Shown here in pieces: positions 46,349-56,500 of a stretch of DNA of 64,000 bases. The notes under the pieces are model-generated. The model saw only the letters and a list, made by a program, of their open reading frames with translations, made no database searches and had not been told where the DNA came from. Position 1 is the first letter of the stretch. Each line of letters begins with the position of its first letter. The position numbers and the translations under genes are program-made. The DNA lies in the NCBI GenBank assembly GCA_032622095.1, contig CP136067.1:122859030-122923029 (forward strand), in the 5' to 3' direction. The DNA comes from Siphonodentalium dalli. Taxonomy: Eukaryota; Mollusca; Scaphopoda; Gadilida; Siphonodentaliidae.

Positions 46349-46786
46349 TGTGACCCGCCATATCAAATCCAGTCATAAGTCGGGATTTTGTTACCCTGTG
46401 CCAATGCATTCTCTTATATATGCGAGTCGACCATAGGTCGCCTCGCATATATAAGAGAATGCATTGGCCTAACAATTTTAATAATTTTTTCTTGTATTCT
46501 TTAACAATTTTATAATTTCACCCATACAGAGCCCCAGACAAACATGAGCAGACGACACTCTTCTATATGCTTCTATATATGTGTGGGGCTCCCTGCAGGG
46601 TAATGGATGCTTTTTATTTTATGTCCTAAAAATTGTCAGAAACATTTATTTAAAAAAATGATAAAAAATTGTTAGGCCAATGCATTCTCTTATATATGCG
46701 AGGCGACCTATGGTCGACTCGCATATATAAGATAATGCATTGGCACAGGGTAAAAAAATCCCGACTTACGACTGGATTTGATGTGG
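46349..46786. mobile_element. A4 MITE, second copy
   Basis: Same termini and interior as 53307-53752, including two hairpin cores and the GAGCCCC/GGGGCTC pair. The right end is altered. A 17-bp sequence (TGGCATACTCACAATAT) occurs at both edges (46333-46349, 46784-46800). Confidence 0.75.
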
Positions 46787-47024
46787 CATACTCACAATAT
46801 CTGCTGACTACCAACTTGGTAGGCCTACTTGGTTAAAGGGAAAGTCCCCTTTTGAAAACTGTAGTATGAGGTCACTTGTCAAAGGTTACCAACACAGCAT
46901 ATTATGTTAAATGGCAGAGTAGAATTCAAATGCATTAATATCTAAGCTTACAAGCCTTGAACACAAATTTATATATCAGCACCTGAAATAAATCGGTGAC
47001 GTTCTGATCACCATAAGAAATGAA

Positions 47025-47387
47025 GCCTGAGTTCAGTGTGCCTGTCATTTGCAGAATGAGGTCCCCAGAGGGTGAATTTAGTGATGCTATCCTGCATAGT
47101 GACCAAATTCACCCTCTGGAGACCTCATTATGCATGGCATCATCTGCTATGGGACACATAGACTCAGATTGAAGTTCCCAAATGGTGAATATTGTGATGT
47201 GCACCCGTTGGTAATCTTGATTATGATATGTGTTATCTGCCAATTTGGGGATATAGAGAAACTTAACTGAAAAAGAAATTTTCTATAAAAAATTTATAAT
47301 AAAGAAACTTTCCAGAGAAGATGCTAGCCCGCTATGTGGGATAGTGTCATTAAACTCACCCTCTGGGGACCTCATTCTGCAAATGAT
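47025..47387. mobile_element. Family B MITE fused to MTERF3 exon 4
   Basis: Plus-strand left end AAGCCTGAGTTCAGTGTGCC and several GAGGTCCCCAGAGGG words in both senses. The right end breaks off inside MTERF3 exon 4, just after the ERHRFL codons, without the outer terminus. Confidence 0.82.
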
Positions 47388-47518
47388 CAGGAATCTGTGT
47401 CGTTCCTCGATGGTGCGGCAGCTGTGTGTGAATATTTGAGGGCAGTTCAGTATATGCTCATGTGGAATCCCTATCGTATTGTGAACCAGCTCAAACACAG
47501 TTTGGAACCTCTGATAAT
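47360..47518 (-). CDS. MTERF3: MTERF3 exon 4, 3' end inside a MITE
   Basis: Acceptor GTTTCAG ends at 47519. Encodes DYQRFQTVFELVHNTIG through IEERHRFL, matching the MTERF3 C-terminal repeats. From about 47387 downward the sequence is MITE family B. A GTGAGT donor at 47359-47354 lies inside the MITE. If it is not used, translation stops at 47283 after about 30 MITE-coded residues. Confidence 0.75.
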
Positions 47519-50500
47519 CTGAAACAGATAGAACAATTTATCATATGCTCAACAATAGATTATAAAAGAAATAGTTAACAGATAATAATAGTTATCCACC
47601 GCTAGCAGTTAAGATATAGAAAAATTACACTTTCATTGTAGCGTTGACATTATAGACGTCTATGACATAACCAAATTTCTTGAATAACTATCATCGAATT
47701 GTAAAATGTTAAAGTGATATGAAACACTCCGGTATGGTGATCAAATAGAATGGAGAATAATCTTGTTCAAAGTAGTTATTTTTACAAATATCATATCTAA
47801 ATTGACAACACACACCGTCATTCTTATATATTAATTAAATGCAGTGACTGCCGATGGCGAAATCGTTTTCGTTAGTTTATCGCCGATAGAAGCGTCCCGA
47901 TTCGAGTAGTAAATATTTACAATTTAGCGTAGTTCAGACCTTGTTTTCTGTGTGGGGTGGTACGGTCGATTTGCTTGAGATTGTGGGTGATGTTAGTAGA
48001 ATGCTACATTCATCCAACTGGCATAGCACGTGAATACTAACTTATCAGTTTCACACACCCGAACAAGTACATAATATGTCTTTAACCATATATAGTAGCA
48101 TTGTTTTAATTATCAAAATTATGTAGTACCATAAACATTTCAGAGAGAAGACAGCTGACGTTCTTTCCATGGTCTATGTGCGCAATTTTTGACACTACCA
48201 CTGATATAAACATTTTAACCCTTTACCCAACAGAATGGCCCTGTGCCAATGCATTCTCTTATATATGCGAGTCGACCATAGGTCGCCTCGCATATATAAG
48301 AGAATGCATTGGCTTAACACATTAAAAATTATAAAATTGTTAAAGAATGTAAGAAAAAATGGTAAAAAGTGTTAAAAAAAGATTTTTTTTAGGCCAATGC
48401 ATTCTCTTATATATGCGAGGCGACCTATGGTCGACTCGCATATATAAGAGAATGCATTGGCACAGGGCATAACTGTAACTATCACAATGTGGTCAAGGAG
48501 CCGGTTCCAATGATATCCATATGTGTATGGTTATATTGAGACAGACCGAAGATATTTTAGGCTGTTGAAGCTTTATTTGGCCGGTTTTGGCCGGTTTGTT
48601 GGGTAAAGGGTTAATCGACACAAACAAAACGATCTCAAATTTATCAAAAAATATATCAACGATTTTGTTCGTAAATCTTCCGCGTCTGAATGTTTTGAGA
48701 TATCTCTTACCAAGTTATATATACATAATTTTGGGGTTCGAATGAGCCATGTCCGTTTAAGCCTGGAAGTGCCCCCTCCCTCCAGTCAAGGATCTAACTA
48801 TTAATAATTAAGATGTTTCACATGGTATGGAGATTAGCAAACCTCAGTCTACATGTGTACCTGTACATGTACCCTCTAAAACCCCTCAAAATTATGTAGT
48901 CTTGCTCCATTATGACCTGTGGATACTCAGAAAAACTACAGCAAACCTCATGCTCACAACTCCTAAGGCACAAAAAAAATACCTTTGTTTCCGGTAACCC
49001 TCCCTCCCATTCGCCAGATGGCCCCCGTAAACTTTTTAGTTGCAAAATAAAAAAAATTCCAAAGTTCCCAATTTACAGTCTGAAAATTACCAATCTCATT
49101 CTCCCAACTTGACTTTATTCTTCCAGTTTCTATCAGTTTAAGTTGCTGGTTTCAATTCGATGAGTCACTAGCCTAATTAACTTGCAAAATCGCACTCACA
49201 AAACGCACCAAACCAGGGATAGTGGGCTAACAAACATCCAAAAACACGATTCCTCGAAAAATAGGCAACTTTAACCCAAAGTCTTAAATTAGACTGATGG
49301 GTATGGAACAGTCTAAGTAAACATACACTCAGATTCATAATGATACACTATTTTTTATATGTGGGTATGTAGTTTACTCCAGACTGGGTATGGAATATGT
49401 TTATTAACTCAATTTGATATGTTTGGGGGTGTTGAATAATTAAATGGATTTGAACATATATGACAATTGATTGTTTCATACAAATTCTCAACAATCTGTT
49501 GTTAAATTTTCTGATAGTTAGGCACTGAAGCATGTAATTATAACCCCAGTATGAAAATTGGATGAAACATTGGTGATTTGTGGGAAGATGTATCTACAAT
49601 ACATTAACCCTTTCAGTGCCAGGTCCGATTTTTGTATCAAACCATATACCCTGTGCCAATGCATTCTCTTATATATGCAAGTCGACCATAGGTCGCCTCG
49701 CATATATAAGAGAATGCATTGGCCTAACAATTTTTCATCATTTGTTATTATTTTTTACAATTTTTTACAATTTTAATAATTTTTTCTTATATTCTTTAAC
49801 AGACTTATTTTGTAGGTTTAGTGCCAGGGAATCTTACAGTTTTCATGGGCATCAAAAACATTACTATGAATACTTTGTGATAGTTTTGAGTTATAACATG
49901 CCCCTACGGTTTTATCCAGTTTGTTTTTAAATTCGCTATAGTATGCTTAAGCATACCCCCAAAAAAATAAACCCAAAAAAATCTAAATGGGATCGGCCCC
50001 TGGCACTGAAAGGGTTAAGGGCTGTTATTACCTTGTACAGTATGGGAATTTTTTTTTAAAAGAGAAAAAAAAGAGGTATACCCCCACTCCCTACCCTAAT
50101 TTTTTGCCCTCCGTTACCGGAAATGAAGGTACTATTTTATTTGGCCAAAAACAAGTACCAGTATGACGAGTGTGTCTAGTGTAACCAACAGAATTCTAGA
50201 ATTCTAGAATTCTAGAATTCAAAGTCAACGCTTGTTAAATACAAAGAAAAGACAAATATTTTCACAACACTCACACCAATCATAGGGCACCGAACAGGAA
50301 GGATGCTTTGTCATTCTTTTTCCTTTTGTTTTACAAGCAAGTCTGGATATAATGCGTCTGACATTTGCGGAATGAGGTCCCCAGAGGGTGAAATTAGTGA
50401 TGCTATCCCGCAAAGTGGGCTAGCATCACCAAATCCACCCTTTGGGAACCTCATTCTGCTTAGATCCACCCTCTGGGAACTTCATTCTGCTTAGGCCCCA

Positions 50501-53500
50501 ACTGCTATGGGAGACCTAGGATCTGACTGAAGTTCCCCAGTTGAAGTTGATGATGTTCACCCATTAGTCACCTCATTTATGCAATTTATCTTCTGAAAAT
50601 TAGGGGATATAGAAAATGAACAGAAGGGAGATAGTAACTAAAAACAATGTTAATTTAAGACTGTAGATACTTCCCAGAAGATCAGTTCTAAGCAGAATGA
50701 GGTCCCCGTAAGGTGAATTTGGTGACACTACCCCACTTATTTACAAGCTACATGTAGTCTTGGACAAGCCTTGAAATAGAGTGTCTGTCATTTGCAGAAT
50801 GAGGTCCCCAGAGGGTGAATTTAGTGATGCTACCCCGCATAGCGGGCTAGCATCACCAAATTCACCCTCTTGGGACCTCATTCTGCTTACACCTCAGCAG
50901 AATGACGTTCCCAGAGGGTGAATTTGGTGATGCTAGCCCACTATGCAGGGTAGCATCACTAAATTAACCCACTGTGGACCTCATTCTGCAAATGACAGAC
51001 ACCCTATTTCAAGGCTTGGTCTTGGAAATTGCAACTGCAAAATGCAATACGCTTTTTTATCAGTAAATTGAATATTTACCCAGGGTGAAAATATCTGGAC
51101 TATTCAGAAAGACATCTTTAATTTCTTCCACCGTGAAGCCAAGGAATTTTTTTAGGTAGTATCTGGATTCCTGAAAGTAGAAAATGTGGAAATTGTTGCC
51201 AGAGCCAAGGGGTTTAAGTAGTGATGTGCGGTTTTGAAATTTCATTTCGGTTGTAGTTTTGGTATGGTTTTTGTAGAAAAACCAGGTTTTGGTTTTGGTT
51301 ATGGTTTTACCCAATATACCGATCGGCAATGACGATATGCATAGAGCAGATGGTATAATACATGTATATGACATAATATTTCCTCCCATTTTCCAGTGAT
51401 TTCTATAGTCTGTGTGGCAATATGTGCCATAACACACATAAATGTTCCAAATTGAAACTAATAATAGTGGCAAATAACGGTAGCAGCTGACAATAGCGCA
51501 CGCTAACTACACGTCAGTGATTGGAAAAAAACTTCCTCAAGGCTCGGTGTTAAGTCCAATTCTGTTTATTCTATACACGAGTGACCTTCCAAAGCCACCA
51601 AATGATCAAATCAGCAACATACAGTTTGCAGACGATATGACTATCATAACCAAGGGAGAAACATTAACTCTAGCCACCAGCCATATGAACGATTATCTAA
51701 AACAAATAAGTGACTGGTGCAGTAAATGGTGTATATGTATTAATGTAACAAAAACTGATGTGATGTATATTGGCCGTACACAAATAGCCAATTTGCCAGA
51801 TATTCGGATGATTAATAAACCATTAGCATTTGCAAAATCGAAGAAAGTTCTTGGTTTAACCCTTTACCCAACAGAACGGCCCTGTGCCAATGCATTCTCT
51901 TATATATGCGAGTCGACCATAGGTCACCTCGCATATATAAGAGAATGCATTGGCTTAACACATTAAAAATTATAAAATTGTTAAAGAATGTAAGAAAAAA
52001 TGGTAATAACTGTAACTATCACAATGTGGTCAAGGAGCCGGTTCCAATGATATCCATATTTGTATGTTCTATTGAGACAGACCGAAGATATTTTAGGCTG
52101 TTGAAGCTTTATTTGGCCGGTTTTGGCCGGTTTGTTGGGTAAAGGGTTAACAATAGACAAACAACTAACATTCAGGGATCATGTTGGTGGGGTCACAGCT
52201 AAAACTGGAATTCAATTGTATAAAACTTTCATTCGACCTATAATCGAATACGCCTTTCCTGCCTGGTCGATGATCTCTCAATCTGCACTAAATGAACTGG
52301 AAAGTATACAAAGACAAGCTTTAATTCAAATAACTAGTGCAACCATGACTTGTGCCACTGAAGCCCTAGAAGTACTTTCGGGTCTTACTCCACTTGATTT
52401 TCGATTTAAAGAAATATGTGCACATGAATTCCTCCGAATATTTCGGAAATGCGAAAAGGATGCTTTAAAAACAGATCTGATGTATACGTCAAAGAACATA
52501 AAAATGACGTCCCTTAAATATATTGACTCATGTGCCAGATATCTGTTTGAAACAACACCACTTCTTCTAAAACTTGAACCAGAACCAATGTACAATAAAG
52601 ACCATTCCTTCTTTCCATGCACTGTTTATAAAAGAAAAGATATTAATGCTTTCCAAATAAATGTAGATCAAAATAGCCTACTATCATCAACTGGTGTGAC
52701 AATTTTCACTGATGGATCAAGTCTTGGTAACCCTGGTCCCACAGGATGTGCAGCTGTATTTTATTTCACTTCGATTATGGATGAACCTTTCATAATCAAA
52801 GAGAGCCTCTGCAGAAACGGTTATAGTATTTTCGCTGAACTCAAAGCCTTTGAACTTTGTACAAAATTCCTCATTAACTGGCTCAGCAATAACAATACAA
52901 ACAATATAACTATTATATCTGACTGTCAGAATGCCCTGGAAAAACTAACATCGAATTCAATCCCAGATGAAAATCATCAAATCATATGTAACATTCAGCA
53001 GAACTTGTATACGATATTTGAGGAACACAAGCTGACAGTAGAACTCAAATGGTGCCCTTCTCATTCTAACATAACCGGCAATGTTATTGCCGACTCTCAT
53101 GCCATAGAAGCTGCTAAATATGCTCACAACCTGACAATAAATACAGATAGCAGTCTCGAAGGTGACCTCTTATCAGTTAAACAACTGAAACAGGTACTGA
53201 AAACCAAACTCAAGTGAAAAATGGCAGAAACGCTGGGACAATTCAGATAAAGCGCATCACACTCGTTACCTATATCCCACAATAAACATGAAAGGATGTG
53301 GATATATGTGACCCGCCATATCAAATCCAGTCGTAAGTCGGGATTTTTTTACCCTGTGCCAAGGCATTCTCTTATATATGCGAGTCGATAGGTCGCCTCG
53401 CATATATAAGAGAATGCATTGGCCTAACAATTTTAATAATTTTTTCTTGTATTCTTTAAATTTTTTATAATTTCACCCATACAGAGCCCCAGACAAACAT

Positions 53501-56500
53501 GAGCAGACGACACTCTTCTATATGCTTCTATATATGTGTGGGGCTCCCTGCAGGGTAATGGATGTTTTTTATTTTATGTCCTAAAAATTGTAAGAAACAT
53601 TTATTTTAAAAAAATGAAAAAAAATTGTTAGGCCAATGCATTCTCTTATATATGCGAGGCGACCTATGGTCGACTCGCATATATAAGAGAATGCATTGGC
53701 ACAGGGTAAAAAAAATCCCGACTTACGACTGGATTTTATATGGCGGGTCACATATAAATGCAGCTTTCAACAAACAGGATGAAACAAACATTATTCGTTT
53801 AATTACTGGACATAATAACCTACACAGTAGCAGCTTATAAAATTTATGACATTCCACATACCATTCCAAAATCTGTGTTATGTGATATATATGTATGTGA
53901 CACTCCAGAATCAACAAATCACTTTCTATTGAAATGTTAAGCCTATACAGTTCAACAAACATTATTACTTCAAACTGTAGAAACCATCCTAACAACAGAA
54001 GGTGAAAACTCTTATGGTGAAACAAAATGTTCTCCTGTGCGTGTTACCTCCATCGATAAGAAACTACTTCTCGGTGACATTGGTCATATGGACAAAACAG
54101 CAGATAAACAAATACAACAAGCAGTGTGCACCTATATTTCGTCCACAGGTCGTCACTTCTAATTTCCTGCTGCAACCTCACTAACTTTCGTCATATTCAT
54201 CCAATGTTTCGGATATGATAAATTCCAGTGGTGAACTTTCATATCACACAACGACTGCCATCTTGCAGCAGCATCATCAACCCACAGACGTTATTCACAG
54301 GCGAATATTCTCACAAGAAGTAAACTACATACATGTGGTCTTCAGTCAACTTCAAGTGACTACTGGAAAACAACAACAACATATCAAAGTTGATATGTGC
54401 ACACAATTACATATTGAAGAAAAAGATGGTGACAACCAAACTTTTTATTATATAAATCAAACAATTTGAAAATAAGTGATTTGTTTTGCACCAGAATCAA
54501 CCAATTTAATGCTGAAGGCACTCCGTGATTTATTTGGCACCAATATTAATCAATGTGGCACTGGGGTGGGGGCACTATGCAGTGATCCAGCAATTACATG
54601 CCTAAAGTATTTGATTACAATACAAATTCTCTCCAATTTGATGATTACAATTTACAAATACAATACAAATACTTTTTCAAGCAGAATATACAGTAATATG
54701 CTCTAAGTAATCGACTCCTTAACCACAGCAGAATTATGGGTAACTTTTCAGGATTTAGTCGGAAATATGGCTTGTTGCCATTCATCGGAAAGCTCTCGGG
54801 GAGCGCTTTCCTATGAATGGCAACAAGCATATTTCCGACTAAATCCTGAAAAGTTACCCATAATTCTGCTGTGGTTAAGGAGTCGATTACTTAGGTAGAT
54901 CATACCTTTATCCTCATGACATTATGATCTATGAGTCTTGGTAAGGTGGTTATAACTCTTCTCAGCTCATCACCTAAAAAATTAATAACAGTTTATATGA
55001 CATATTGAAAAAAGCATGTCTTGTACAGGACTACATGTGCAGTAATGCCCTAAATAATCGACTCCTTAACCACAGCAGAATTATGGGTAATGTTTCAGGA
55101 TTTAGTCGGAAATATGGCTTGCTGCCATTCATCAGAAATCTCTCGGTGAGAGCTTTCCGATGAATGGCAACAAGCCATATTTCCGACTAAATCCTGAAAA
55201 ATTTCCCATAATTCTGCTGTGGTTAAAGGGTCATATAATTCTGTTTGAGGTCCCCCATACATAACTTAACCCTTTCAGTGCCAAGTCCGATTTTTGTATC
55301 AACCCATATTTCCTTGATCATTTTTCAAATTTAAATATGGGTTGATACAAAAGTCATTTGTTGAACTTACATGTATATCTGGAAAGTTCCTAAGGGAACT
55401 ACTTGTCAATGAGTATTTAGTATAAATATGGTTAATATTAAGTAGCATACAAGCCTGTAAATAGTGTGCCTGTCATTTACAGAATTGGGTCCCCAGAGGG
55501 TGAATTTATCCTACCCAGCAGGCTAGCATCACCAAATTTACACTATGGGAACCTCATTCTGTTGAGACCTCAATGTCTATAGAAGCCATAGGATCAGATT
55601 GAAGTTCTCCGGTTGAAGTTGGTGATGTTCACCCATTAGTCACCTCGATTATGCATTTTATCTTCTGCAAATTAAGGGGCATAGAAAATGTTCAGGAAAC
55701 AGTAACTAAAAACAATGTTAATTGTAGACTATATATACTTCCCAGAAGATGAGGTCTAATCAGAATGAGGTCCCCAGAGGGTGAATTTAGTGATGCAAAT
55801 GACAGATACACTATGTCATCAATGAGTATTTAGTATGTAAAAATTACCTACTGGTCTCGAGGTATTCATGGGACATGGGTTGGAAGGACCAAGGACTTGT
55901 GATGACGTTATGCAATTATATCATGATGTTATGCACGCGCGAATGTCTTTTCGACTTAGAATTCACGCATGCTGACTTAACTCAAAAAAATTTCCCTACC
56001 TACCTTTAATTTTTTCGCTCTGTTAGCGGAAACATACAATCTTCTTTTTTTTGCCTAAACAGAACAGTCTGTGGTATCAATATATACTGAGGTGACCCAG
56101 ATATTAGTGCGACACACCCGAGGGCAAGTACGTTGAAGTATGCCAGACATCCTAGGTCCTGGTCTAGGGAAAATTTTTGAAGAAAAAAATAGGTTCAACT
56201 AGGTGCACTTTGGGTGGTTTTGGTAGTCATATGGGAGGTGGACTAGATTCAAAATCTGGAAGTATATTATAAAACTATTAGATACAACTATGAGGTACTG
56301 CTATAATTGGTGAAAAAAATGTGGGGGAACATGTCCTCTATGCCTCTCGACTACATCGCCTCTGACTTGGTTTATCATGTTATTCTGGCAAGCACCGCCA
56401 ACTATTCTTCATGAGTTTGTTCAGCTCATTGTCATTTAGATCAGTACCAGCGGTTTGTTCGACAGGTATTTATCTGTGGAACAAACCGGAACAATTAATA

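Larger units (their letters stand above)
51514..54190 (+). pseudogene. Decayed non-LTR retrotransposon (RT + RNase H), antisense in MTERF3 intron 2
   Basis: The fragment starts within the reverse transcriptase: LPQGSVLSPILFILYTSDL, then the active-site FADD (IQFADDMTIIT). After a 295-bp MITE the frame continues through the thumb (LYKTFIRPIIEYAFPAW) into an RNase H domain: DGSSLGNPGPTG, the glutamate of FAELKAFELC, the aspartate of ISDCQNAL, and WCPSHSNITGN. A TGA at 53215 is followed in another frame by KWQKRWDNSDK. A second MITE then intervenes, followed by a broken C-terminal zinc-knuckle-like end (CDTPESTNHFLLKC near 53900). RT plus RNase H in this order suggests the I/R1-type group. The 5' half (endonuclease, ORF1) is missing. 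Frameshifts and stops make it non-functional. Confidence 0.85.

Noticed and set aside
48818-49045. 75-codon minus-strand frame in MTERF3 intron 3
   Set aside because: Not collinear with mTERF repeats, and exons 3 and 4 already join in phase without it.
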